From Plectosphaerella cucumerina (lineage: Eukaryota > Ascomycota > Sordariomycetes > Glomerellales > Plectosphaerellaceae): a stretch of 64,000 nucleotides of DNA. Positions within the stretch are counted from its first letter, which is position 1; the number at the start of each line of letters is the position of its first letter. Below, piece after piece: positions 41,981-53,311 of this stretch. Under the pieces are notes generated by a model. The model worked only from the letters and a program-made list of their open reading frames with translations, did no database searches and was not told the DNA's origin. Location: the NCBI GenBank assembly GCA_020746995.1, contig JAGPXD010000002.1, positions 6,882,001 through 6,946,000 of the forward strand, read 5' to 3'. Both the position numbers and the translations under genes were made by a program.

Positions 41981-43275
41981 ATGCTCCCCAACTTCGTCGT
42001 CCTCCTCGGCGCCCTGGCCTCCACCGCCACCGCCCTGCCCGCCGCCGAGCCCGTCCGCGCCGTGTCCCTCCAGTCGCGCGCCGTCAGCTGCACCTTCAAG
42101 ACCCTCGACGAGGCCGTCAAGGGCAAGTCCAAGTGTGACAAGATCACCCTGGACAACATTGTCGTTCCCGCCGGCAAGACCCTGGACCTGACCAGCCTGA
42201 AGAAGGGCACCAACGTGAGTTGTTTCCCCCCTCGCCCCCCCGACATGACCATCCGGTCTTGTGGAGAACAGCCCCTGACACATCAACAGCTCGTCTTCAA
42301 GGGCAAGACCACCTTTGGCTACAAGGAGTGGGAGGGTCCCCTCATCGCCGTCTCCGGCGAGGGCGTCACCGTCGAGGGCACCAGCGGCCACCTGATCGAC
42401 TGCGATGGTGCTCGCTGGTGGGACACCAAGGGCGGAAACGGCGGCAAGAAGAAGCCCAAGTAAGTCTTCTTTTTCGGATCCCTCGAGGCGGACCATGCTG
42501 ATACCTGCCAGGCTGTTCAACGCCAAGAACCTGAACAACTCGGTCATCAAGGGCCTGAACATCAGGAACCAGCCCGTCCACGGCTTCAGCATCAACACGG
42601 TCAAGAACCTGTCCATGTGAGCACCTCTGCATGCGTCGAGGAGAGAACTCAACTGACCTGAAAAGCTACGACGTCACCCTCGACTCCGCCGCCGGCGACT
42701 CTAAGGGCGGCCACAACACCGACGGCTTCAACATTGGAAACGCCGAGAACATCTACATCTCCGGCGCCATCGTCAAGAACCAGGACGACTGCATCGCCAT
42801 CAACTCGGGCACCAACATCACCTTCACCAACGGCGACTGCTCCGGCGGCCACGGCCTCTCGATCGGCTCCGTCGGCGGCCGCTCCAACAACGTCGTCAAG
42901 AACGTCAAGATCACAAACTCCAAGATCTCCAACTCGGACAACGGCGTCCGCATCAAGACCATCGCCAAGGCCACCGGCTCCGTCTCCAACATCCTCTACG
43001 AGAACATCACCCTCAAGGACATCGTCAAGCAGGGCATCGTCATCCAGCAGGACTACGAGAACAGCAAGCCCACCGGCACCCCCTCCGGCGGCGTCCCCAT
43101 CACCGGCGTCACCCTGAAGAAGGTCACCGGAAACGTGCTCTCCAAGGGCGCCAACGTCTACATCCTCTGCGCCAAGGGTGCCTGCTCCAATTGGAAGTGG
43201 GACGGCGTCAGCGTCACCGGCGGCGGCAAGCCCAAGTCTTGCCAGAACGTCCCCAGCCCCGCCAAGTGCTCGTAA
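41981..43275 (+). CDS. Secreted endopolygalacturonase (GH28)
   Basis: Pectin-degrading enzyme that cleaves alpha-1,4-galacturonan in plant cell walls. Exons 41981-42214, 42290-42459, 42512-42616 and 42666-43275 join in phase to 372 residues. A signal peptide (MLPNFVVLLGALASTATA) and a short propeptide with a basic site (SLQSRAVSC) precede the mature enzyme, which starts CTFKTLDEAV. The right-handed beta-helix carries all GH28 active-site motifs: NTDGFNI, NQDDCIAIN, SGGHGLSIGSVGGR and VRIKTIA, holding the three catalytic Asp, the His and the RIK substrate residues. ITGVTLKKVTGNV and the C-terminal Cys pair (QNVPSPAKCS) are also as in endo-acting fungal enzymes. It suggests a plant-associated organism. 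Confidence 0.96.
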
Positions 43276-45806
43276 AGAGCTGCAGGGTGTGAGGTTGGAA
43301 AAGGCGCCGCCAGCTTCTTGGTTTTGGAAGAGGTCGGCGGTGTCGGTCTCATAGGGACGCGCGCGGCATGATGCTTGCTGCGTCTCGAGCCATGTGTTGT
43401 GCTCACTTTTTATGAAGTCCAGGATTCCGTCCTGGGACCACGGCCGGGTTGCCTATACTTTCTTGAATCATAATTTTCTCTTCGCTCCAGCCTTGAGTGT
43501 GTGTACCTGTGACTGTTGTGTAGCGACCGAGGTGCATTGATGAGCGCTTTATCAAACTGACTTGTGCTCAGGAGACGCAGGAGCTTGCATATTCGTCGTA
43601 CATGAGCGTCGGGGACCTGCACCAAGGGATGACTTCTGGCATAGCAGTGGTCCTGGAAGCGACGGACGGCCCATCGTGCCCTCAGTGGTGAGATATGCCG
43701 TCATGCGATGGCAAACTCGTCATGGCCACATCTTCGGGCCACCACCTGGGTGATCGCCGCGGGCCAACTGGAGTGGCCGTCAAGGTCACGACCTCGTAGT
43801 ACTTTCTCAATGCGGCCAGGCATGAGACACCGCCCCCGAAGCCCGAAGGGCCAGCTGGCCGATGAGCACCGCCCATTAGGCCTGGCCTCCGCTCAAGAGG
43901 CCCAAGGTGTGCGTCATCCGAGAAGAGGAGAGGAGAGGGCCAATGGATCGGGGCGGAGGAGGGCCACTACGAGGTGCGTCCAGCGCATCAATGCGAGGAA
44001 TGGGGCCAGGCCGCAGCGAGGGCGGCCGGCCGGGTCACGACTTGCTCTTCAGAGTCTCCACTGGCCGGAGGGCGAGCGGCCACCCGGCCACCCGCGAGGA
44101 CGGCGGCCCGATCGAGACCGCGGGCGGGGACCTCAGAGACACAGATGGTCGGCCATGCCAGTCGATGTGTTCTGGAGCCTGCCAAACGTTGGGAGCGGCG
44201 GGAGGTGGCGGTTCTGGGCGTGGCTCTGGTATGTGCGGACGATCCGCGAGGAATGTCAGGAAACCTCATTGTCCACCGAGAGACAGTCCAGTCCGACCGA
44301 TTGGGCGAGAAGGGATGACGTGTGTGGGGCGAGTATCAAATGACAGCCGTCATGACCAGCAGTGAGGCCATTGTGAATAAAGTTTCCCAGCCTCGCAAGA
44401 GACACGGCAGAGAGGGGACAGACGACTGGTAGGAGAGGAGCTGCTTTTGCTGCCGTGGTCGAAAAGCCCTCACACTGGATCGTCAGCTAAGCAAGCAGGT
44501 CCTTGCCTGGACAAGCGCGCCGGCTGCATGAGCGTGTCCGGGATGAAATGAGCGACCGAGACGTGGACGCGAAAAGCGGCTTCGACACGGGGCAGAGGGG
44601 GCACGAAAAGGGAGCGTCGGGAACCGGATGGGTTTTATCGACGCGTGGTGAGTGGAAGACGTCGAAATTGATTCGAGATGCGCCCCTTCTCAAAAGGGAA
44701 ACACTCAACGCGAGAATCCCGGTTTCCATTGGCGGCCGCGAGAGGAAGACGCGTTGATTGGATGCAGTGAGACCCACTCACGGCGCAAGCTTGGCGGCCG
44801 GTCTCTCGCTATGGCCCCCCTGGAGCTGCAGGTGCTTGCAGGCGCTGGTGCGACCGCGACGACAAATCACAGGCCTGAGATGCCTTGTTGCATTGAAGCC
44901 CTCCTCAGACCTGCTTGCTGCACCTCGGGTTGAGAAGCAAACATGGCGGGACGTCTGCTCCATTGGCTGTCCTGGTTGATCAGCCCGCGTTTTGTCGAGG
45001 AAGGTTCGTCCCAGCTTGTGTGCTGCGGGCTGCTGTCTCGTCTGAGACTCGACGTGCAGTGAGTGATGCTTCCAGAGCTGCAGCTTCTGCCGCCTCGAGA
45101 CACAGAGTGATAGTTGGCGGTGCTAGGCGCTATCAGACCAGACTGAATTGAATTATGCGAGACGGGCAGACTGAGACATGCTCAGGGCCTCAGGCAGACC
45201 GGGAGGCGAAGAGTGACGGGCGGTGGTGCTGATCCTCCCTCTTGGCTAATGGCTGCTCAGTGCTTCCCTCCCTGCAGATTCCCGTAGCGCCTGCTTCGCC
45301 CACACACACGGTACACGCAGACACGGAGGAACCCACACACCACCACACGCGCCTGACCAGGGCCGACCAACTCTCGAGACCACCTTCGACCAGCTCACTC
45401 TCTTTTCTCCCTCTGGCTCCCACACCACACCACCCATTCATTCTCTCTCCCTCCCACGTCTTCAATCCAGTTTCTGCTCCTCCTCGCGACTGCATCCACT
45501 CATTCTACCCTTTTCTCAGTCAATAAACAAACAAATACGATTCATCCCTCCACACACCCATCCAATACTCCAGTCTACGAGTATTGCTCAGCACCCCCTG
45601 GTCTTCCCCTCTGAACTCGCCCCTCCTCTCCCCGTCGCGGTAGAGGGTCTGGAGTCTTGATCTCCGCTGGCAGCCGGGCTCCACGACGACAACCATCCAG
45701 ATCACCCACAAATCAGTCTCGCCTCGATCGAATCGCTGTCTTCCACGCTACTTGCCGACCGTCAGACCACACATCAACCCCGGAACCTCTTCACAACAGA
45801 CACGCA
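43276..45806. other. Large gene-poor region
   Basis: About 2.5 kb with no supportable gene. Open frames around 43700-44370 overlap in all frames, as GC-rich non-coding DNA does, and lack domains. No inverted repeats, transposase motifs or RNA genes were seen. From about 45240 the sequence becomes C/T-rich with CACACA runs, probably the long promoter and leader of the next gene. Confidence 0.5.
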
Positions 45807-47161
45807 ATGTCGACCCTCTCTCGTCAACCATTCGCGCCCCTCGACGGGGCTCGTCTTCAGACCCTGACCAGCCTGAAGAACAGACAGAATGGTACGCTAC
45901 GACTCGGGCGATGTGCGGCTGCTTGCTTGCTGCTCGATGACGGACGGCAAGACGCGTCGAGACGAGACGAGAAAGCTAACAACGAACAGCTATCGCCCCT
46001 GCCGGATCCAAGCGCAAGGCCGCTGATATTGTCGACACGGACGATTCGGAGAACCTCGATCCCACCCTCTCCTCGAAGCGCTCCAAGGCTACCGTCAGCT
46101 CCTTCCCCCTCAAGGACGCGTTCAAGCCATCGTCCTACATCCTGAACACCAAGCCTACTGTTGCCAAGGAGCCCCTCTCGACCCCCGCCAGGCCCGTCAC
46201 CTCTCCCCGCAGGGCTGTCCTTCATGCCAAGTCGCCCGCAGCTAAGCTCAACACTTTCATCGCAAAGTCATCACCCCTTTCTGCTCCTGCCGGTCGCTCT
46301 CCTACCCGCGGCAAGCGTAGCGGGATCCTGTCCAGCCGCCGTCGCACCGCCGGTCCCTACACTCGCGTCGACCCCCCTGCCTTCAACATCGCCTCCGCCG
46401 CCCCCTTTAGCCTCGATGCCGCTCTCAAGGGAACCATTCCCAGCTATGCCGCCCGCACCCCTGTCATGCCTACGGCCCGCGCCTCGTCTCGCAGTGCACT
46501 GGCTAAGGACCTCGACGATGCTGCGCTGAAGGCTTCTTGGTTCTTCGACATTCACGAGGACACTCCTGAGCAGGAGATGACCAACATGCTCCAGCACGGC
46601 ACCTGCGTTCTCGACATCAGCTCCGATGAGGAGAGTGAGCGCAAGGCTACCCGTGAGCAAGCCGAGGGCCGCGACAAGGAGAACGTTCCCCCTGCGGACG
46701 ACGTCAGCCAGACCACCTTTCGCCGGTCTGCTCGTCAGGCCGATGAGAACGAGATGGTCGTCGAGAAGCAGAGGATGGCCATGGGCGAGCTGGACGTCGC
46801 TGCCCTCTACGCTGATGGTTTCGACGAGTCGTCTGTCTTTATCATCCCTGCCGATGAAGACGAGGAGACGGATATCGAAGGGCCCAATGACGAGCCTCCT
46901 CGTCGCTCGTCGTTCCAGTTTTCTGCTGAGCTGAACCTCGAAGAGACTGTGGTGTCCGAGGCGATCTTTGAGCCCGTTACTGAGGTTGCACCGGAAGCTG
47001 AGATTGACACAAAAAAGGCGGTGGACGACCTGATGGCCCCAAGCACCGAGCCGGCACCAGAAGCCGCTGTTCTCCAGCCGATCGAGGGTACTGGCGAGAC
47101 GTTTGACCTCTGGGAAAGCGGCAGCTCAAAAGACGAGGCGGAGCCCGTGCTCGCGGTCTGA
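45807..47161 (+). CDS. Unrecognised KEN-box protein, possible cell-cycle-regulated
   Basis: Exons 45807-45891 and 45990-47161 join in phase to 418 residues beginning MSTLSRQPFAPLDGARLQTL. The protein is mostly disordered. It has a basic Lys/Arg/Ser N-terminal half (SKRKAADIVD, SKRSKATVSS, RSPTRGKRSGILSSRRRTAG), several SP/TP sites that could be CDK targets, an RSALAKDLD segment like a destruction box, a compact conserved-looking block WFFDIHEDTPEQEMTNMLQH followed by TCVLDISSDEES, and GRDKENVPP with a canonical KEN box at residues 258-260 (46676-46684). The acidic C-terminal third carries DLWESGSS. KEN plus RxxL suggests an APC/C substrate; the family itself is not one I can name. It sits head-to-tail with thymidylate kinase. 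Confidence 0.8.
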
Positions 47162-47615
47162 GAATGGCTCGCTTCTTGACGACGATGATAATGTTTCTGA
47201 CGGATTATGCGTGGGACTGTGAAGGTTGGGTGCGTTGCAATTACATGGGTTCATGGGTGTTTCTCGGCGTTGGTTTATGGCTTGGCTCGGAATAGCCGGA
47301 GTTTGGGCATCGGCAGCTGCTCCTTGATTTGCTTGAATTTTCGAATGATACGAATATTCTCATCCACGACTATGATCATTCATCCTTCATTGTGTACCAC
47401 AGACCTGTAAACCGCATGGTGTCATCCGCGGAACCCATCGAGGCACTGCCGGCGATTGCGGAGTGCGCCGGGCGGGCGGGCTCCCTACAGCGCCGTTCTA
47501 GGTGTAGCACGCGGCTCCACACAAGCTCTCTCTCACCTCAGCTGTTCCACGTCGTATCTGCTTCCGTCCGCTCAGCCTTCCCTCGACCTCACCCATCTTC
47601 GGACGCGCGATCCTC
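47162..47615. other. Intergenic region upstream of thymidylate kinase
   Basis: About 450 bases between two plus-strand genes: 3' flank of the KEN-box gene and promoter of thymidylate kinase. Nothing else recognised. Confidence 0.45.
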
Positions 47616-48633
47616 ATGGCATCAATTGAGTCGCACGCCGACCCGAGCAAGACGACAGGGGGACTCGACACCGAAATGGCCTCCATCAACGACCTGGCGA
47701 CCGCCGCCATTGCGTCCGTGGGGACTCGCGCCGGAGACGGCGCCGACACAGAAGCCGGCCCGATGGATGGTGTCGCCGCAACGGCCGAGAACTCGGCCGC
47801 TGACGGGTCGGCCGTTGCTCGTGGCGCGCTCGTCATCCTCGAGGGTATGGATCGGAGCGGGAAGACGACTCAGGTTAAGCTCCTGGAGCAGCGCTTCGTC
47901 GAGCTGGGGAGGAAGGTCAAGGTCATGAGGTTCCCGGGTAAGCAGAGCTGTGAGCCCGCAGACGTGGGGGGCAAAGTGCTGAAGACCGTCTAGATCGATC
48001 AACTCCCATCGGTCAGATGATCGACGCATACCTCAAGAGCGCCGTCGAGATGGACGACCACGTCATCCACCTGCTCTTTAGCGCCAACCGCTGGGAGGCG
48101 GTGTAAGTTGTCCATTCCGCTTGACCAAGTCACGTCTCCTGACAGCCCCGTCCAGGAAACAGATCCGCACCCTGCTGGCCGCAGGCACAACCATCATCTG
48201 CGACCGGTACTACCACTCGGGCGTCGTCTACAGCGCGGCCAAGCAGAACCCCGCCCTGAGCCTGCACTGGGCGCGCGCGCCCGAGCTGGGCCTCCCGCGC
48301 CCGGACCTGGTGCTCTTCCTCGACCTCGACGAGGCGGCCGCCCGCGCCCGCGGCGGCTGGGGTGCCGAGGTCTACGAGAGGGGCGAGATGCAGAAGCGCG
48401 TGAGGGATCTGTTCTGGGGCTTGGCCATGGGCCGTATCGGGGCCGACGGCGCCCTGGGAGACGAGGATATGCGCGTTGACCGCGAGTTTCGCCAGGAGGA
48501 GGAGGATCTTGTTGTTGTTGATGCGGGGAGTAGTGTTGAGGATGTTGCGGAGGCGATTTGGGAAAAGGTCCGGCCGAGGGTGGAGATGGTGGAGAGGGGG
48601 GAGCTTGGGGGCGTGGTGAGGAGTGTCTCGTGA
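47616..48633 (+). CDS. CDC8: Thymidylate kinase
   Basis: Phosphorylates dTMP to dTDP for DNA synthesis. Exons 47616-47937, 47994-48102 and 48156-48633 join in phase to 302 residues. The P-loop GMDRSGKTTQ is at residues 77-86, followed by MRFPDRSTPIGQMIDAYLKS, HLLFSANRWEAVKQI, the DRYYHSGVVYS motif that binds dTMP and magnesium, and LVLFLDLDEAAARARGG with EVYERGEMQKRV (LID region). It is longer than the roughly 215-residue yeast enzyme because of about 70 extra Ala/Ser/Asp-rich residues before ARGALVILEGMDR. In-frame Met codons at residues 21 and 50 could be alternative starts, so the extension is uncertain. Its place next to a KEN-box gene may be chance. Confidence 0.93.
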
Positions 48634-49194
48634 GGCTGGGCAGGCATCACGGGTGCCCGTGTGTGGACTTCCCTATAGATATTGGCACTTGAGGCGAATG
48701 TTGTACGAGTAGATGTCTTGTGAAGCGAGGCGGAATGAAGGCAAGTCGTACATTGAGGGCTTGTACGCCCCGTGTACGACGCCTCCATCCCGATCCCGTC
48801 CCACGTGCGTGTGGACCCCGGTGCCTGGGACGGCGGGCTGTCAAAGCCGAGCCGCCGGTATTCCTGGTATTTTCTCTTCTTCCCTCTTCTCGCGTAATAC
48901 ATCCAAAGACATCCAAGCTGTATGCGAGCTTGTTTTCCTTTCTGTGCGGCCTGAGCGTTGAGCTCTCGTGTCCCGTCTAACCTGTCCCCCGGCACATACC
49001 CAACTGATGACAGAAGTAGCCCAAAAGCAAAAACATTATGCGGACGCTGCCGGGGCCCCTGCCCCAAGAATGTTGAAAGGTCGTGGTTCGTCCCCATGCA
49101 GTCCGCCCCCCGTCCGTGTTACGCCAGAAACGCCAGAACAAGATGAGTTTGAAGGAGAAATGCAATACATGATTCACGTCTGGAGGGGTGTTGT
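48634..49194. other. Convergent 3' region, thymidylate kinase / GTP cyclohydrolase
   Basis: About 560 bases between two convergent stop codons. Contains 3' UTRs; no coding sequence or repeat was recognised. Confidence 0.45.
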
Positions 49195-50297
49195 TTACCC
49201 CTTGAGCCCGACGAGACTGAAGAACTCGTTGCGCGTCTTGGACTGGCGCTCGAAGCAGCCCAGGACGCAGCTGGTGATGGTGCTCGCGGCCGTCTTCTCG
49301 ACGCCACGCATGACCATGCACAGGTGGCTCGACTCCATGACGACGGCGACACCTCGGGGCTTGAGGATCTCCATGATGGCGTTGGCGACCTCCTTGGTCA
49401 GGCGCTCCTGGATCTGCAGGCGGCGGGCGAACATCTCGGCGATGCGCGGTAGCTTGGAGATGCCGATGACCTGGTTGCGGGGGATGTAGGCGATGTGCAT
49501 CTGTGCGCGGGTCAGCAGGCCGTCGGAGGTGCGGGGGAGGGGAGGGGAGTGGTCTAGCTCACCTTGCCGGTGAAGGGGACGAGGTGGTGCTCGCAGAGGG
49601 AGAAGATGTCGATGGACTTGACAATGACCATCTCGTTGTGACCTTCGTGGAAGATGGCGCCGCCGACGATGTCCCGGACGTTCTGCTGGTAGCCCTTTGT
49701 GAAGAACAGCATGGCCTTGGCGTAGCGCTTGGGCGTGTCCAGGATGCCCGACCGGTCCGGGTCCTCGCCGACGCACTCGAGAATCGTCCGCACCGCGCCC
49801 TTGAGCTTCTCGAGACGCTTCTCGGCCTGCTCCGGCGTCTCCTCCAACCTCTCGCGGGTGCCCTTGCCTGTGTCACCGTGTCAGTCGAGATACGCTGTTT
49901 ATGAAAGGGGAAACGTACTGGGCCTGCTGAGGCCGTCAAAGTCGACCATTGGGCTAGGGGATCTCGTCTCCTTGCCGTCAGCCACAGCCTCAAGCTTGGA
50001 GGCCTTGACGACGGCGCCCGAGTCGCGGGGGTCGCGGGCCGGAAGACTCAGGCTCGGCCTGCGTCCGGAGCCATTGGGGCCGGCAGTGTGCTTGCGCTTC
50101 TTCTTCGAGATCTTCTTCAGCTCGGGGACATCGCTCTCCTCGCCCGAGGACGCAGCCGTCTCGCGACGGCTCCTCTTCTTGTCCTTTGAGCTCCTCCTGC
50201 TGCCCTGGCTGGCCGATTCCGCATCGCTGCCGTCGGCGTTCTCCGGGGCGCCGTTGCCGCCGCGCCTCTTGCGCTCAGAGACCTCGGAACCTGCCAT
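49195..50297 (-). CDS. FOL2: GTP cyclohydrolase I
   Basis: First enzyme of folate and tetrahydrobiopterin synthesis, turning GTP into dihydroneopterin triphosphate. Exons (minus) 50297-49919, 49867-49563 and 49500-49195 join in phase to 329 residues. The catalytic domain (from about residue 130) shows RTILECVGEDPDRSGILDTP, VGGAIFHEGHNEMVIVKSID, the zinc and active-site SLCEHHLVPFTGK, HIAYIPRNQVIGISKLPRI, and HLCMVMRGVEK with TSCVLGCF. The N-terminal 130 residues are a Ser/Lys/Arg-rich extension with clusters KDKKRSRR and KKISKKKRKH that resemble nuclear localisation signals; such extensions occur in fungal and animal enzymes, but their role is unclear. It shares a divergent promoter with TAF11. 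Confidence 0.96.
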
Positions 50298-50855
50298 TGG
50301 GGTGATGGGATGAGACGGGACGAGGAATTGATGAAGAGACGAGAGGTGCGGCGAGGCGAGAGTGAATTGGGTGGCAGGAGTCCGGACTTATATCGTCCTT
50401 AAACTTGGCATGGACGTGGTCTCGGGTTGCACGAGATTGAAAAAATGAGGTCCCACGAGTGTCGGCTATGAGCGGGAGGGGACTGGTGCTTATCTTATCT
50501 TGTCCCCATGTTCCATTGTTCCCTCCCACGTTGTGAAGAACGTCGCTGTCAAGGGTCCTTGGGGGCGGTTGTGGCTGGGTCTGAGTCAGTGAAGTGGCTG
50601 AAACTGGTCATGTGACGTCGTTGCTTCCACGCGGGTCGATACCGCGCAAGGGGGCGCCAGCTTTGCTGGGGGAAATGTTCGGCGCTTGGAACTCAGCTGG
50701 CAGGAGCTCCTCCTTCGCAACGGCAAGAAAACAACCACCAACTGCATCGCCATACCTCCCAACATCAACCCTCTCCATCTCGTCCTCGCATCTCCTCCGA
50801 CTGCAGCATTGATACTCGCGCATTCGATTATCCCGACAAAGCTGGTTCTCCGAAG
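50298..50855. other. Divergent promoter, FOL2 / TAF11
   Basis: A 560-base gap between divergent start codons serving both genes. No TATA box evident. The TAF11 leader is C-rich with CCAAC/CATC motifs. Confidence 0.5.
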
Positions 50856-51882
50856 ATGGCGTCCCCGCCGTACGCTCAGTCGCCAACGGCCATCTCGCCG
50901 CCGTACCCAGCGCCCGCCCAGCTTCCCGGCAAGAAGCGTCCATCAGACGGAGCGCAATCCTCGCACAAGCGCCGCAAGGCCTCAGCGCTGTCCGTCACAT
51001 CTGCCGCCTCCGCACATCCCCTTCGACAGACGTCTTTCCCCCCCGAAGCGCGCGGTCGATCCGCTTCCGTCGACACCCAGAGCATCGTCAGCGGCAGCCA
51101 GGTCAGCGCCATCTCGGGCCCGCCCAAGAAGAAGCGTGGCAGGAAGCCAAAAGGCTACTATGAAGCCCTCAATGCGGAAAACGCTGCTGCCGCGGCCAAG
51201 GCGGGAAAGGCAGGCACGGCTGTCAGCGGGACGGGCGATGGCAACCAGGGCGAGGATGAGGAGGATGATAACGACATGCAAATGGGCGTCGTCGATGGCG
51301 AGACCAGAACGCAGGAACAGAAGCAAGAGGAGATCAGGCTCAGGGCTATGCTGGTCGAGAACTTTGACCCCGATCAGATGGCCCGGTACGAGCAGTGGCG
51401 CGCAGGCAAGCTGACGGAATCCGTGGTCAAGAGGGTGCGTCGCCCTTCAATGGCCCCTCGGTCATCCTTATATCTTCGCACAATAGCTGACAAGCATCCA
51501 GGTCGTCAACGCCACAGTATCTCAGTCAGTGCCGCCAACAGTCACCTTGGCCATCAAGTCAGTGGCCAAGTACTTCATCGGCGAGCTTATTGAAAGAGCG
51601 ATGGACGTGCAGACAGACTGGGTAAAATCGACGGGGGAGAAGCAGTCAAACGAGCCCTTCCCGCCCCGTGCGGACAACGATGTCCGTGGCGAGGTCAACC
51701 GTCTGGCCGACGGCGACAAGCGCGGCCCGCTGAGGCCCGAACACCTGCGCGAGGCCTGGCGGCAGTACAAGGCCTCGGGCGAAGGCGGATGGGTGGGCAC
51801 GCAGGCGCTGTGGCACGAGCAGCAGTCAGATGGTGTGGAGCGATTCCCGGTACGGACCGGAGGCAAGCGCATCTTCAAGTGA
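50856..51882 (+). CDS. TAF11: TFIID subunit TAF11
   Basis: Histone-fold subunit of the general transcription factor TFIID, which pairs with TAF13. Exons 50856-51434 and 51502-51882 join in phase to 319 residues. The N-terminal half is low complexity with basic KKRPSDGAQSSHKRRK and PPKKKRGRKPKGYY (an AT-hook-like GRKP) and an acidic stretch EDEEDDND. The TAFII28 domain (about 150-290) runs EEIRLRAMLVENFDPDQMAR, YEQWRAGKLTESVVKRVVNA, TVTLAIKSVAKYFIGELIER, AMDVQ and LRPEHLREAWRQYKASGEGG, the histone-fold helices and C-terminal helix of the family. The intron splits the fold at KR/VVNATV and is strongly supported by continuity. Confidence 0.92.
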
Positions 51883-53311
51883 TCGCCGACGCGTCGACAA
51901 TGCGCGCGCTGTTACCCTGCAGTAGCGGCATCGCCGGTCGCAAGGTAGACACGGAATCTGGACTGGCGGCTTGGGGATGGGCCAATCGAGGCTCACGATG
52001 GCAGTGGCATGCACATGGAGCGAAGCAGAATATGATACCCCCCGACTCGCCATGACTGGGAGTCTATTACCATCACGTCCTTTTTCTGAATCGAGGTGCA
52101 GGGCTGAGCGTGTGTGCCCGGACGCGGTGGCTAGTGACGCGGTACCGTGACGGCGGGTGGCGAGCGGGAAGCAGACGAGGAGCGTCAAGAGCCGCGTTTC
52201 ACCAGACGGCTCCGACTAATAGGCGGCAGGCAACCCTTCAAGCACGACATGGAAGCACGATGGACGATGAAGAGGGGTCTTGGATCGGCTCAGTGGCCAC
52301 GAGGGGCATCACCCCCTTTTTCTCTTGGCGACGGCATCAGAAGCATCGCGGATGCTTACCCAATTGCGCATTGCGATTCGAGCCGTCCCCAGTCCGCCCC
52401 CGGGAGCAACCAGGAAGCATCTTCGTGATCGACGAGAATAGCGTTGCGGCAGATGATCCGGGCCGCAGCAAGTTTCGGCAACCTTCGGTGGTTGGTGGAT
52501 CGCGCGCGCCATATGCGTTTCAACAACGTCCGAGCACTGCTTCAGCCCGCACCCACGATGCGAAACGGACTGCACACGGGGGGAGAAGCAGGCAGCGCCC
52601 TACGCTTGCCTAGGTAGGCTGAGCTTGTACGGGACTACAGGGATTTCACTTGGCATCTCGCCAAGGAGAGAGGCATCGCCTGTCCCGATATGGCAGCTCG
52701 GGGAGGGCTCTCCTCCTAGGGCAGCAGCATCCACATGGAGGGTCCCCGTCGGCCGGGACGAGGCGCGAGAGAAACCATCTCCGCACGAGCCTCGCGCCGT
52801 GTGCGAGCTACGCAATCCTTCTGCCCCCCTTCCCTTCCCTCAGATCGTCTTGCCACTGCTTCGTCTGATGAGGGTTCTCCTCGGCTCTCCCATCCTGCGG
52901 CGCCCCAGGAGAATGTGCGGTCGGTGACCCGTGGACACCCGGATGCGGAAAGATGGAAGAGAAAGGGGATTCGTTCCTCCAAATAGCTGTGCGGCCGTGC
53001 CTTCGGTCGCCCGCCCGGCGGCGATGCGTCCCCCCAGATCCCAGAATTATGAAACTTGAAACGAACGCACGGTGTGTCTCCAGGCGCCGTCGTGGTCGTG
53101 TCAAGATGAGGAAGGGAGGCCTAGCCCGCGGGTCCGGCATTGATATATCACGGCGGACTCTCGCTGTCAGGTTCGCGTCCTGACTCTCCTTTTTTACACT
53201 GACAGCAAGCCACGAAAACAAAACAAACACAGCAAGGCACATTCTTCAGATTGAGATACCATTATTTACCTGTTTCCTACCACAAGCACCATCACCCACA
53301 CAACCAGAACC
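51883..53311. other. Intergenic region upstream of the HsbA-type gene
   Basis: About 1.4 kb without a supportable gene. TGATATATCA at about 53140 is a palindromic TATA-like element 170 bases before the HsbA start. The last 100 bases are A/C-rich (AAAACAAAACAAACACAGC), as in strongly expressed fungal secreted-protein genes. Confidence 0.5.

Noticed and set aside
43700..44370. Several overlapping open frames of 110-210 codons
   Set aside because: Open in all frames at once because the DNA is GC-rich; Arg/Gly-rich translations without any motif.
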